A DNA stretch of 64,000 nucleotides from Apostichopus japonicus (GCF_037975245.1 NC_092576.1:20050111-20114110), one strand, 5' to 3'; counted from the first letter of the stretch, positions 26,236 to 38,219 are shown. Notes: generated from the letters alone by a model not told the origin. Made by a program: numbers and translations.

Positions 26236-26273
26236 GGAATCTCGTAAGTATTATCAGCTAATTTTTCGAAGAT
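26142..26273 (-). CDS. Pseudokinase terminal exon with tyrosine-rich tail
   Basis: Acceptor TCTCATTATAG after a long pyrimidine tract, 43 codons, stop TAA at 26142-26144. Tyrosines occur in DNTYEIP, MDLYTS and GEVYTDTYT, contexts resembling phosphotyrosine docking sites. The last third is the first copy of a tandem repeat that continues past the stop. Confidence 0.75.
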   Translation of the reverse strand: MFEKLADNTYEIPRMDLYTSMKSSTIHNKDGGEVYTDTYTAVP

Positions 26274-29200
26274 CTATAATGAGAGGAAAAGAAAGAAAGC
26301 GAAAAACAGTAAAATAAAAACAATTATTCAAATATGCGACTGTATTAAGAAAATATCTGGAAGGGCATAGATATGTTAGGAAAAAAGCTGGCATAAAAGA
26401 AGATAAACTTCCTATTATCCTTAATAAATTCAATAACATTAAAGAGATCGAGACGACAGGTTGTAGAACATAGACACCAATGCGTAAAGGAAGTCATTTA
26501 TATGCCTGCTTTAAGTGTTATAAAACAATTGGATCATATAGAACAACGTTTTCTTACCGTTATGGGAAGAAAGTAATTTGAACAAATTACTTGCAAAAAC
26601 AAACAAAAATTCATAAACTAGTTTACCTCTTGATAAGATTCCCTGAGCTCTCGAATAGTCGGACGTTGAGGACAGACCTGGTGCCAGCACTGATATAACT
26701 GTTTATTTCTATTCGTATTAAACAAAACAAAATCACAAATTTAATATATACATGTATGCTATCTAACATAATAAGGTATATTGTTATAACAATGTCTTTC
26801 ATATTATTTTATTCCATCATTTTTTTTTCGGTTAAGTAAGTAAATCAACTGTTTAATATAGAAAGATTTAGATTATGTTGCCATTGCGTGTTTTCAGTTA
26901 CTTGATTTTGATCTTCCTTATTTCACTATATTTTTCCTTTAATATAAAAATAAATTCTTAACATTTTCAATGAGTCCTGTTAAGTTAATCTCATGTTGTA
27001 AAATATATTAAATATTTAACTCAAACTTCATTTCGTGACTTTGGTTTCTTAAAACTTCACGAGAGACCCTCAATTAAGGTTAACTGTTTTATCTTGAATT
27101 GTAACATTTACAACATTGGGAGGTTTTCTTCCTCAAATTGATATTTGAATACAATTGTGGTTTCTTAATATCTTGATTCGTTCGCTACATGAAGCCTGTG
27201 ATGCTTCTTGTATTACAGATAATTAAAAATAAAAACAATGATAGGTATTGAAAACAATCATTAGAGAAAACAACAAGAGTTCTCGAAGTTGATTTATTTT
27301 TTGGCGTGGCATTGATGTTTACCTTATTTCTTCGTAGTGAGTAACCTGTGACTCTGAGGGTGCCCCACACTGTTCTTCGAAAGTAGGGCCATCTTCTGAC
27401 CAGGGAAATGGTAGTTGGCCTTTGAAATGATAGAGAATATCAAATTTCAGCGATAATTTATGTTAACTTGGTACGGAGAAGCTATTTTCCATTTGATAAC
27501 ATATTTTTATGAATGATACTTCATAGTGTAGATGGAACTCAAAAATGAATCATTTTAACATTATTTTCATTTCCGTAAAATTGGTATCATCTCGCTTAGT
27601 TAAGACAGACACATCCGAATCGTTTTCTCAATATCAGAAAGGGAATGAACTCCCTAACTAAGGTAGAGAGAGATTATTGACATGAAAATCACTTTTCCGT
27701 AGTCATTCATTCCATTCCATTTCATTTCCATTTTCATATTTACAGTTCATAAAACACACAAATGACTAATGTAAATTTGACCAGGTGCGTTCCCTCTACT
27801 TCGTTCTTCCTAAATCCGTCACATTTAAGGGATACCAATTCGATTTGCAATTTTTTATTACATTGTGTATTATTTTCTTATAACTTATCTGATTATACAA
27901 ATATCTCCAAAATACACAAAAAATATTGTATAGCAAGAGCAACTTTTCATTCATACTGAATATCATAACTTATTCTTTTTCATATGATTCTTTTTTTACA
28001 AAGCGGAGATTCAGAAAACGTTTCAAGCACTTTACCAGTAATTACTTCCCAAATGACACCAGCTGCAGCCCAGACATCACTAGGTTGCGAATATTCATTG
28101 CGATGCAGAGCTTCTGGTGGGAAATGATTCAACGAATACGGCACCTGGAGAGATAATAAAAGACAAGCTATAGTTAAGATTTCTATCGAGACATTTTACA
28201 TCGGTTAATTTTTGAGTGGTATTATAGATACTTTTACCATTACCTGTGATGTTTCACGGCTTCATTATTACATCACGGGTATGTGACACGTACCTTAGTT
28301 TTTCGAAAGGTAGTGATTTTTGATGCATCATCCGATAGACAGAAATCGTAAAGCTTGCATTGACCTTTCTCGATTCGTAATATTTTCTTGCTGGATAAGC
28401 CTGGATGTAGGAACTAGGGAGAGTACGAAGAAGAAACTTTAAAAACAATAGAGAATTTTGCCATTGAGAACTGTATTTTTACATACTTAACTTGAGAAAT
28501 ATTATAAAGAATGGTCCGTGCAACGAAAGTTTTAAAATGAGAGAAAGGATTAGCTATGTCAACAAGAATTATTAATATTTAGTGATTTTAAAGCCGATCG
28601 TTTAATCATGGATACATCTCTTACGAGCTTTAACTAACTTTAATATGTTATACATATTAAAAATGGAAATAATTGAGTAATTAATTTCGCTTTACTTGAG
28701 TAATAAATTAATAAATGTTATGTTTACTTAATAAATGTTAAGCATTTTTGGATAAGGCCCAGTAGTGACTATTGCATATGCATATTTATTCGGTATCTTC
28801 TAAATAACTGACACACTATGCTATGGTTATTCTTTAAAGTATACAATCAATGTAAGACATATAAGAGAATTTCATGGTTGATTGGATATGGTAAACCAGA
28901 CAAGATTATATAATATAAGTTAACATCTAGTTCTACATTTCTGTTGTAAAAAAATATATATTATAATGCTGAACCTGATAGATATGATTGTTCAATCACT
29001 TAAATTTATTGAAGACTTACTCCGTATGAATGAATAAGGTTTAATCCTTCTAGTAATCCAGCTATGATCCCCATCACCTCAGACAAGTACATAGTATTCT
29101 CAAATGTCTCTTGGCTGAATACCTTAACTAGCCAACTGTCGAGAGTCTCACAGGCAAAGTGTTCTTGTACTAAGTGAAGTTTAGCTTTAAGAAATACAAA

Positions 29201-30728
29201 AGTAATATAATTTATATCTTTGATAGAAAGGTATTGTAATTTGGTAAATTTTAAAGTTATCTTCTTTAATCCTCTTCTATTTATCAAATTTGCACAATCG
29301 GCTTAGATGTGGTTGAAAGCTAAGGGGGTTGACACCGACATCAATGCCATCGTTAGGTCATAATAATCGCTTTCTTATTTTATCATTTGCAAATAATTTA
29401 GCAAGCAGTATACAAAAAATTAATATGAAAACTTAAACCAAGGACAAATTCAACACGAGTAACAACTGAAACACGTATATTATTATTACTGGTGACTTTA
29501 TGGAATTAAATTTTGGCCAACGTCATTTGTGCTTCAGCAACAAGTAGTCTGAATTTTTCATTAAGTTGCCATTTTCTGGTTTGTTTACTTCAATAATTTT
29601 AAACTAAAGACAAACCAGAACTTCTGTTGCAATCCCTCAGCCTGCCAGTAACATGTTTCCCTTACTACAGTGCATGCACTGGAGAAATAATTAGGCAAAG
29701 GCATCTGACCCGATGAACTTAGTATTCTGAAATTAATCTTAGAATTGGCTTAGATGAGGTTGAAAAGCTAAGAGTGCTGACACCGAAACCAATGCCACCG
29801 TTATGTCATAATAAGCGTTTCCTTAATTTATCTTTTGCAAAATTCATCAACTGTACCGAATAACCATTTCAACAACGGTGGCGGGGAGACGAATATGTGG
29901 CTCGATGACGTCATATTTATACTTGATCAAGTCTTCAGCCTTGTGTTTGTAAAAACATTTAAGATGTGATGTCTCCCACATGGAGTAACATGTTCATGAC
30001 AGTTATCTCTACCAACTACATCAATGATGATGACATGGTCGTGTCTCCTTAAAATGTTAGAATTGATTTATATTTGTCCTGTACCTACCTTTCAGTATCC
30101 CAATTCCCTCAACTTTTACAAGGTATTTCGTTACTGGCAGGTCAAGGGTCCTTTTGACGAACTCATCCCAATGTATGTCTTTCCGTCGAAAAGCTTCATC
30201 TGCATCAATAAATTTTAAACATCAAATACTTCACAAAGGCATTTTACTATTTCAGTTGACAGTTTCTTGCCTACTGAAGTATACAACAAATTGTAGGACA
30301 TAATATACTGATTCATTACAATTGAAGTCATCAGCAAAACGTTTCGTTCTTTTTTGAAAACCTTGGAAAATACAAGATATTCTAGTTTATAACTATGATT
30401 AGAAACTATCAAATTTATCTTGTCATTATCTGTGGTTAACTTCATCATTGCAAATGTACAGGTTCCATTTAACATGTCGGAACCATACAGGGCAATATAA
30501 AGGATATGAATTTACCAGTGACGGTCGTCAGCACCACACATTTCTTTGTTCCTTTGTTGGCCGGTATTGTTCCCATCCACCTGCTATGCCACTGATCCAA
30601 CTTAATATTCATGATAAAGCAAATGTCCTTATCTCCAAACACGCCTCTCTGTTTGGGACTTTCGTCAGTCGTGATGTAGTAATCTAAGAATGAACGAGAA
30701 TATAAACCTGCTACATGTCTTTATATAT

Positions 30729-30766
<38 letters not shown>

Positions 30767-30941
30767 CGTGTGTGTGTGTTGATACTAGTTTAAACTAGTG
30801 GAACACTAGTAGTTGTAACTCGGAGTTTCACGCGTTTTAGCGACCGTCAGACAACTCTGTTTGACGATCGCTAAACAACACATATTCCGCTCTGTCCACT
30901 GGACATAGAGCACTCTGCGCCAAGATAGACGCCAACCAACC

Positions 30942-31015
<74 letters not shown>

Positions 31016-34000
31016 ATATTTATATATATATATGTGTGCGTGTGTGTGTGTGTGTTTCTTGAGCTGTAAATAGAAGTTCAAGTGCGAACGTTACTTTCTG
31101 GTTGTTTTAACCTACTTGGCACAACATTGTGACATTTAACATCTCCTTTACAAGAAAACAAAGATGGAGTAAAATACAACGCACGGTTTTAAACAAATAA
31201 TCGCAAATCAAAGATATAAAGTAAAGAGATATTCCGATGATACTAATGACACTTGCGTGGAAGAAACATACAAGTACTCGTTATTGTCGGGTAAAATTGT
31301 ATATGTCAATCTAAATATATGTGGATATGGTTGTTGCAAGTTGATAGTACTGGTATTGCTAAATAAACGACTCCTTAACTCCTTAACTCTGTTATTCACA
31401 GAATTGTGCTTTCTTACCAAACATGTTGATTTGTTCTTGAATGTGATACCATTGTAAAATCATGTATTCTGAATAACAAAAACACCAATATGCCTGTAAA
31501 CTTGCAACCAAAATATGGTTTCACCGACTGTATGAATTAGCAATTTTACAAAGATTTTTACAAACATTCAACTATGCCAAACAGAATATATTTCTAGTAG
31601 TGAGATGAGATGGTTCTTACTTTCTGACTCGTTGGAACCGTCAGAGACATTGCCATTACTTGGTATTTTGGGCAAATCAGGTCTGGAAGAGAATAAGACA
31701 ACTTATATAGATAAAGTCAATATGCATCATTCCGGCAGCTAACAGTAGGAATTATTGTGTCACGTTCAAGTTATGTACAAAACTGGTCTTACCTTACAGG
31801 AATGTTTGGTAGGGTTCTGTGTGAAACTAAAGTGACAAAGAACAAGGAGAAGTAATGTAGGAAGTGTGAATGTCGTTTTAAAAGAACACATCCCAAAATG
31901 TATACAACAATTTTTTTGGTATCAGAATTCAATACAGAAAAAAGCGAGACCACAAGGACAAAGCAAACATTATAAACGAATGTTAAAACAAAAAATAAAC
32001 GATCGGACGTAAATTACATTTTACGTTAATGTTGCAGCTTGCCGACTGATAAATTAGAAATAAATGTCGACTTAGACATGTTAGTCACGTTAACGGCCTG
32101 AAGCTTATATCTTCGCAAGATTCGATGTTTATATAAAACGTATTCATATGTACCATATTGATACCACCAATGCATCTCTGTTGTATGTTTACGTTGCTGC
32201 ACTGATCATTGAAATATGCTATGATAACACAAGTTATAAGAACCATTCTCAAGGTGCAGTCCCTGCGTTATTATATCATTTAACATTTTACAACTTGTCC
32301 TTCACTGTTAGCCACATGACAATTCCAAAGCAAAGATAACCCTTAAATATATTGAAAACAATGTTACTATATACATAACATCATGTGAAATTTACTTGAT
32401 TGTCTTGAAATTGATCCACCTCTTGTTGTATCCGTCATCTCAACGGTCGAGTTATCTGTTTTGGCACGTTCCCGATTCCTTAAATAGAACACAAATGAGA
32501 ACTAGAGATAATATTTTTGGTGTTAAATGTTCAGTTTTAAATCTTTCAATGTATCACATTGAACAATGTTATTCAAAAAGTGTAATTCCTTTTCCTCAAA
32601 AGGAAAATATATATCTAAAATATTGACATATGCAGTACCATGAAGATTTTCTTAACTTCTTTTTTTTTGTGTGTGAAAGTTTCAGTTGATTCTGTCAACT
32701 TGAGAATTAACATCATATTTCGGTGGACTTTGGGTTGTCAAGGGACGTAAAAAGATAACTAGATACATATTCATTATCATCTCAACAATACAACTTCATT
32801 TCAAAGGACAAATGAAATGTACACTTCTTTATAAGGAACTATCCACAATTGGACGAAAATGTATATAAGCTAAGAGCTCGTCTCTAATTATATCTGTTCC
32901 AATAACACAATATATCCTTAGATTAAAACTTAGATATTCAGCCAGGTGTGTGTGTAATCAACCTCTGTTCATCTTAAGAGTTTGTTGGATTTCTCTTCAT
33001 AAATAATTTTGGGTTTTAGACTTATAGTGAGGTTAAACAATTAGTCAAGGAAAGCGCTATATGACTAATATCAAGTTATCAATTAATAACAGCGCGATGG
33101 TCTGTCTCAATCATTTGAAACTTTCAAGTGTTGCATTTTCTCACCAGGATTCATGACTCCTATAGTTCATATTTGAGATTATGTGTTATTATCTACCTAT
33201 TAAGTTTGAACTTAATGTTAAAGTTTCAATGTAGATTGAAAGATCAACGAGTCACACCGTACCTATTTCATTAACTACATAAACCTGCATTAAAACTAAC
33301 GTATTTGTATTCTTTCGACAACTCTGAGATGATAAAAAACTCAAACAATAGCCAATAATTATCATTGAAAGTCATAGGGAATAGAAACCGCTGAGGTAAC
33401 GTATTTCTATGAGCTTGGCGATAATGCCATCACAAAGTAAAACCCTTTCTATTCACTTAAGTATAAAGTTTATCAATTTCGTTGAAAGTATAAGTTGTTA
33501 GGACAAATGTTATTTAGGTTCTCTTCTGTAAAGTGATTGACGGCTGTGAACAGAGAAATCCAAACGAGACACATAGTAATTCACGATACTGCTGAGGCTT
33601 AAAGGGGATGTCCCGATTTCTCACAATAGCTCAACTTATCCTTTTCAGGCAATTAAAAACAATTGTGAAGTGAGATTTGGGTATTCATTGCTTATCATTG
33701 AAACACATTTGCAATATTCAGAATGGATTAACTTTGCCCTGAATCAAACTTCCTTCTTATCTATTGCATACTAGGCAACGTCTCATTCATTGGCAAAAGT
33801 TGAACCACCCCTCCCCCCTCCTTTTTTCCCCCCTTCACATTTTGGTTTCATCATCTGCTTCTGAAATCAATAATTTTGATGTTGATTGATATCAGCATAT
33901 CTTACTAAGGCAGCTTTGTTGGAAACCATAATTCTTCGGACGTAATATCTTTCTCTAGTCAAATAATTGGAGAGCCTCTATATTTATAATTTCGCTTCTG

Positions 34001-36687
34001 TTTAAATATCTAGTTCATTAATTCCTCCAAATGATAATATCTAGCTTGCTCGAATATCACAAATTCTAAATTATTGTGATAGAATACTGACACATTTCAA
34101 TTTAATTTTGTTTTTAATATGACCCGCATTAAGACTTGACATGAGTAGTTATCTATTGTCTAAAATCCACCCAAATGGTTTTCTAACAAAACAAGCTATA
34201 ATCTGTTCAGCAGCAATCCTGTATAAATGATATATAGGATGTATCTTGACTATATTAGCACCAAATGCTCAGATATCGTATCAAAGACTGCTGTTTTGAG
34301 ACGTAGCCCACTATTTGTGAAATGAACTTATTGAAACTTATCAACAAATGTGTCTTATCATAAATAGTAGGTGTCCCTTTCCTACACTACATAGTAGGCT
34401 ACCATTGTATTTTACCGTCAGTCGTCCACTTGCAGAAGGGAAAGACATCGCAAAGAAGTTACATTACTGAATGCACAATAGTTTCATTTGGCCTAGGAGT
34501 TTTCAATATTTGCAATGAATGTCACACAGGTCCCCCGTCCCTGACCCTTAAAATAGATAATTCGTATTCAATCCCTGGTCGTCCGTCCCTGCTGGGATAT
34601 AAACTAAGAAACTTCATAATTACTAGGCTTTTTTGTAGACAAGTATTTGTCTATTGTTAAAATAAAAGAATTTTCTCTCTTAAAGAAGACAAATTTGCTT
34701 TATTTTTTGAAATTGCAAATAACGTGTCGAATACTATGATCCACGAAATCGAATACCACACATACTGTCCAAAACCGGACTCCGAAAGATGGTTCACTTT
34801 ATCCTAAAGATATAATATTTGGAAGGAATATCTCACGTAAATGATATGATTTCAAGAATTTAGCTTTCATTAACGTTTCCGAAAGCAAACCTAGTTATTT
34901 TCATTTGTTTTCCTGATTGGCTGAAGAACATTTTTAAGCTAAAATGTCGAAAATCGTAAGCCTTACCGTACTGGACGGTAAGCAATATAATGTCTCTTAT
35001 TTGGCTCAGATTATAATTAAATGCATTTCAAAACAAGTCTTAGTTAATTAGTAATGATGTATTATAAACGCAAGACACGTCCTTTCCTGTTCAAATTGAC
35101 AACAACAAGAGAGTAGATAAGTAATTTCGTTTTTGTTTTCAATGTTTCAACTGTAGTCACTGAACCCTTGGCAGGTTTAATATAATATACGTGAGAATAA
35201 CATGACTATATCAAAAACAGCATAATTAAACAGCATACTATGATTTAGCTCAAAATAAACTTTATATCTTTTTTTCTAATGAAGCTGAATTTTGATCTAT
35301 ATTAGTAATAAAGCAGTCTTTAGTAATCGAACGTTAAACGTCAGAGTACGTCTTTTCTTTTAATGTAATGCCGATATCTGCGAACGGTAAAAAAAAATAC
35401 CAGCCAGGTTTAGTATTCGCCAAAATCATCGTAAAGATAGGCACATATGTATTTCATAGATGCTGTGAGCGATCAATCGTCTGTATCCCATAGATGTTAA
35501 CATTATATTTATTATGTTCCCTTATGTCATTATGTCGTACACTATTTTGGCAATCAATCGTGAAGTTTGAATTTGAAACAAAATTTACCACAATTTCATT
35601 ACCATTGAGGTCATCCACGTAATCTAGAATCAGAACTGTTGAATTATCTTCTTTTTTTCCTCAAGTTAAAGCTCTGTTTTTTTTGTAATAGTTCTGATTA
35701 CTATCAAACTATTTGCTTAATAAGTAAATATCCTCTTTTCATAATTTCATGTTCAGCAGGAAAAGTCGATTGTAGATAGAAGATGTCGAAAGCCTTTCTT
35801 GATTTGTTTGTTTCTCAACATTGAATTCACATTAGGACTGAAATTGCAAAACGTCTCATTCCTGTGGAAAGAAAGACTTCATCATAATAATCTGATTGTA
35901 GGTAACCTGTTAAAAAATACAACATTTCATTGAGGTCGCCATGGAAGGCATCGGCTAGTGTGTGTTTATAATTCCGGGGATCTTCAGCCATGCCTTAAAT
36001 CAACATAGGGGAGTTTTCTAGTTCCGCAAAAGTTAAACTAAACAGCTAACGTCATGATCGCAAGGCTGCTACAGTCCTGGTCTCAGTACTTTAGCTAACG
36101 TTATGTATTATTTTTCTATGTTCAATTAAACTGATAATTTCCAAAGTTTCTGCTTTTATTTGGAACAGTTGAGCAACAATTAGAAATGGGATGTATGATA
36201 TATGGTATCATACCTCAATTACATTAATTTACATCTTCTCAAAATGTTGTTAATCGTCGCAAGAAACAATCTTAAATGACTTAGTACAGTGCTTGTTTTG
36301 TGATATCGTCAGTTGCTATCACTGTTTTTGTTTCTGTCTTTATGTTCAAAATGTTGTAGAAAAGAGGGGGATTGTGGGTGATTTAAAGCATTTATAAAAT
36401 TATTTGGTTAAAGGTGAATATTTCTCCGAGCGAGCAGTCCAAAGGGTTGGGTTCAGTAGCATAACTTTCTCCCCTTCTCAGCACAATATCTAAAACGGTG
36501 ATTATATGAAAATTGAAAGACTGTGTTTTGATAGGAAAATCCCTCAGTTACCATGTGGTCAGTTAGGATATACCAGGTGAAGCTTTTACTTACGCTTAAC
36601 GGGCATGGGAAGTAGCGAAGTTATTGTGTAAATCAATACTAGGACTACGACACCTACTCTGACATCAGACGACGCGATTCGCTGTTG
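26142..36687 (-). CDS. Receptor-like tyrosine pseudokinase gene (gene span)
   Basis: Twelve or thirteen minus-strand exons join in compatible phases into about 418 residues: a hydrophobic segment, a basic juxtamembrane region, a tyrosine-kinase fold and a tyrosine-bearing tail. Kinase landmarks in order are an N-lobe strand CVVLTTV where VAVK is expected (no lysine), HSYGFLHPGLSSKKIL where HRDLAARN is expected (HRD Asp and catalytic Asn lost), YDFC for DFG (Asp kept), FPPEAL for APE, SDVWAAAGVIWEVITG (subdomain IX) and CWHQVCPQRPT (subdomain XI). No GxGxxG loop is visible. The fold is expected to be catalytically inactive or severely impaired. Extracellular exons upstream of the hydrophobic one were not found. 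It does not match any vertebrate receptor subfamily I recognise, so no symbol is given. Confidence 0.8.
26627..26698 (-). CDS. Pseudokinase subdomain XI exon
   Basis: Acceptor AATAAACAG, 24 codons, phase 0 to 0, donor GTAAAC. Encodes LYQCWHQVCPQRPTIREL; CW...P..RPT is the invariant signature of subdomain XI. Confidence 0.8.
27112..27127 (-). CDS. Tentative 16-bp microexon of the pseudokinase
   Basis: Bridges phase 2 to phase 0 between flanking exons and adds KPPNV, which fits the KPSNC-like position before subdomain XI. The acceptor (TTTGAGGAAG) is weak and the donor is GTAAAT. Without it the flanking exons cannot join in frame. Confidence 0.35.
27323..27419 (-). CDS. Pseudokinase C-lobe exon
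   Basis: Acceptor TCATTTCAAAG, 97 bp, donor GTAAAC. Phase 1 entry completes the Gly after VIT. Encodes GQLPFPWSEDGPTFEE and ends THYEEIR, matching the region after WEIFTLGG...PYPG up to the IR.G position of receptor kinases. Confidence 0.75.
28036..28144 (-). CDS. Pseudokinase APE/subdomain IX exon
   Basis: Acceptor ATCTCTCCAG, 109 bp, donor GTAAAG. Encodes VPYSLNHFPPEALHRNEYSQ then PSDVWAAAGVIWEVITG. The DVW...G...WE pattern is diagnostic of the protein-kinase C-lobe. Confidence 0.88.
28294..28413 (-). CDS. Pseudokinase catalytic and activation loop exon
   Basis: Acceptor TCTCCCTAG, exactly 40 codons, phase 0 to 0, donor GTACGT. HPGLSSKKIL replaces HRDLAARNIL, so the catalytic Asp and the metal-binding Asn are missing. 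LYDFCLSDD replaces ADFGLARD, keeping the DFG Asp but with Gly changed to Cys. Confidence 0.85.
29021..29184 (-). CDS. Pseudokinase hinge to alphaE exon
   Basis: Acceptor TTTCTTAAAG, 164 bp, donor GTAAGT. Encodes KLHLVQEHFACETLDSWL (hinge and alphaD) and ends GLNLIHSYG, the usual residues just before the catalytic loop. Confidence 0.8.
29298..29846. repeat. Intronic pair of ~100-bp direct repeats
   Basis: GGCTTAGATG.GGTTGAAA and the following GACACCGA.A.CAATGCCA.CGTTA.GTCATAATAA occur at 29298-29397 and again at 29742-29846, in the same intron of the pseudokinase gene. They are probably two copies of a short interspersed element or a local duplication. Confidence 0.75.
30089..30199 (-). CDS. 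Pseudokinase alphaC/beta4 exon
   Basis: Acceptor TTGATGCAG, 111 bp, donor GTAGGT, phase 1 to 1. Encodes EAFRRKDIHWDEFVKRTLDL, then PVTKYLVKVEGIGILK, matching the alphaC helix and beta4 region of tyrosine kinases. Confidence 0.75.
30516..30683 (-). CDS. Pseudokinase N-lobe exon (subdomains I-II)
   Basis: Acceptor ATTCTTAG, 168 bp, donor GTAAAT. Begins YYITTDESPKQRG and covers the position of the glycine-rich loop (FIMNIKLDQWHSRWMG, no GxGxxG) and of VAVK (CVVLTTV, no lysine). This is the strongest evidence in the N-lobe for loss of ATP-dependent catalysis. Confidence 0.75.
30720..31050. repeat. Composite microsatellite enclosing a hairpin core
   Basis: (TA)n and (TG)n at 30720-30780 and (CT)n then (TA)n and (TG)n at 30942-31050 flank a ~160-bp unique core. 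The core holds a perfect 16-bp palindrome ACTAGTTTAAACTAGT (30784-30799) and a near-perfect hairpin (30836-30853 with 30858-30875, two mismatches in 18). The arrangement resembles microsatellite-associated mobile elements of marine invertebrates. It lies in an intron of the pseudokinase gene. Confidence 0.8.
31621..31682 (-). CDS. Pseudokinase linker exon
   Basis: Acceptor CTCTTCCAG, 62 bp, donor GTAAGA. Encodes PDLPKIPSNGNVSDGSNESE between the microexon and the start of the kinase fold. Confidence 0.7.
31793..31826 (-). CDS. Pseudokinase 34-bp microexon
   Basis: A long pyrimidine tract (CTTCTCCTTGTTCTTTGTC) ends in ACTTTAG, followed by 34 bp and donor GTAAGA. Phase 1 in and phase 2 out match both neighbours. 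Encodes SHRTLPNIPVR, continuing the Pro-rich juxtamembrane linker. Confidence 0.65.
32396..32478 (-). CDS. Pseudokinase juxtamembrane exon
   Basis: Acceptor TCTATTTAAG, 83 bp, phase 2 to 1, donor GTAAAT. Encodes NRERAKTDNSTVEMTDTTRG and a Ser-rich end. The two other frames are closed by stops. The polar, basic composition fits a cytoplasmic juxtamembrane segment. Confidence 0.65.
32479..36589. other. Long presumed intron of the pseudokinase gene
   Basis: About 4.1 kb of AT-rich DNA without a convincing coding exon on either strand. It contains a CCCCTCCCCCCTCC tract near 33811. Confidence 0.35.
36590..36687 (-). CDS. Candidate transmembrane exon of the pseudokinase
   Basis: Enters at phase 0 after TTGCTCAG and encodes a ~20-residue hydrophobic run (VGVVVLVLIYTITSLLPMPV) followed by KRK. 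A strong donor (GTAAGT) lies at 36593, but only the weaker GTAAAA at 36589 gives phase 2 and joins the next exon as a basic stop-transfer sequence (KRKNRERAK). No in-frame Met lies upstream, so an earlier exon is needed. The intron to the next exon is ~4.1 kb, so the link is tentative. Confidence 0.45.
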
Positions 36688-37841
36688 CTGAGCAATGTAA
36701 GTCTCCTTGCCGTAGGGAGAAACCTAGCTTAAACACATATAGTCTATCCATTCAAACTGACAAACGTCAATTAATTAGACATTTCTATGCAACTCGGAGC
36801 ACCTTGCGTGATTCTTCACGATTGACTAGTCCAGATTTACTCATGCCGAGAGTACACGTTAACCTAAAATGCAAAGTGTCGCAATTGCAAACATCTACAC
36901 TGTCAAAATAAATCAATGCATGCTCTGTTTTGAACAATTATCATATTCTATAAGTCTAGCATTATTTTATTTTAAATGATCATTTAACGACAAAGAGAAA
37001 ATTTCTCAGAAATTCAATTGAAGAGCAAAATGGAGAGAAAGTATAAATGTATGTATGTATTTTATGGTAAGCTGTTAAGATTAAACTGTTACAAAACATC
37101 GATCGAATCCTGCAAATAATCACGATCTTTTTTGATGATTAAAACGTAAGTGCAGGCTTTCCTTTTGTGACAAATTATAATTCTCCTCACTAAATCCTTA
37201 GCAGCACAATTAAACATAATTATGCTTCACTTAAGGTATCGTCGCACAATTAGAATAGTGAACTTCTGCCGGATAATAGCCCTAAAGTGGCCTAATGTAT
37301 TGACTTTATGGACATTTTCTGAAGCATCGCAATTATTTTGATGCTTGGATGTTAAAGAGGATGAACTCAACTAGTGATGGTCTAAAAATCTGGAGGTTCA
37401 AAGGTGATTAAAAGTATTTTAGAAAATCTTGGGTTAAACATGAAGATTACGCAGCGAGAGCTGACGGATGGGTTGGGGGAGCACTATGCTAATCTTTGAG
37501 CTCATCTGGCCCAAAATCTAAACTTGTCCTGGTGGCAAAAGTTGAATGAGCTGTAATAGCTCAAACCTTCAGCTTTCATATGGTGGGTAGTACGTGCCAG
37601 TTGAAAAATTCTATCTAAGCTTTAGCAGCCTTCGGAATCGACCAATTTAGAATGTAACTCAATGGAGCAATTAATTGTGGTGCGACACAACTCTCTCTCA
37701 AAAACCTGCTTCTAACTTCACACCCTTATAACTGAACAATAAACGGAGAGAAATCGAGTGCCCTCGTTCTTAACTAGTGTCATTGAGTGACTTTTTGTTC
37801 TATTCATTCCACTGACCAATACTGTTGGGGGACCGAAATGT
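36688..37841. other. Noncoding DNA upstream of the candidate TM exon
   Basis: This is where extracellular exons of the pseudokinase would be sought. None with good splice sites and domain character was found. Confidence 0.3.
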
Positions 37842-37932
<91 letters not shown>

Positions 37933-38061
37933 AACAAAATATATATATAAAAAATATATATAAAATATATATAAAAATAAAATAAAATATATAATAAAAA
38001 AATATAAAGAATTAAAATAAAAGAAATAAAAAAAATAAAAAAATTAATAAAATATATAATA

Positions 38062-38092
<31 letters not shown>

Positions 38093-38145
38093 ATATATTT
38101 ATATATATAAAAAATATATATTTATATATATATATATATTTTCGA
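37842..38145. repeat. (TA)n microsatellite with A-rich degenerate core
   Basis: Pure TA runs at 37842-37925 and 38055-38140 flank an A/T-only stretch (AAATAAAAT-like). It is low complexity throughout. Confidence 0.95.
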
Positions 38146-38219
38146 AAAAAAATCTTATTTCTCTCCTTTTGTCTATGATAAAAACACAGTAATCGTAGAT
38201 TTTTAAATATTTCTTGTCC

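Noticed and set aside
27926-28156. Plus-strand frame over a pseudokinase exon
   Set aside because: The minus strand at this place encodes the DVW...WE kinase motif with proper splice sites; the plus frame is its shadow.
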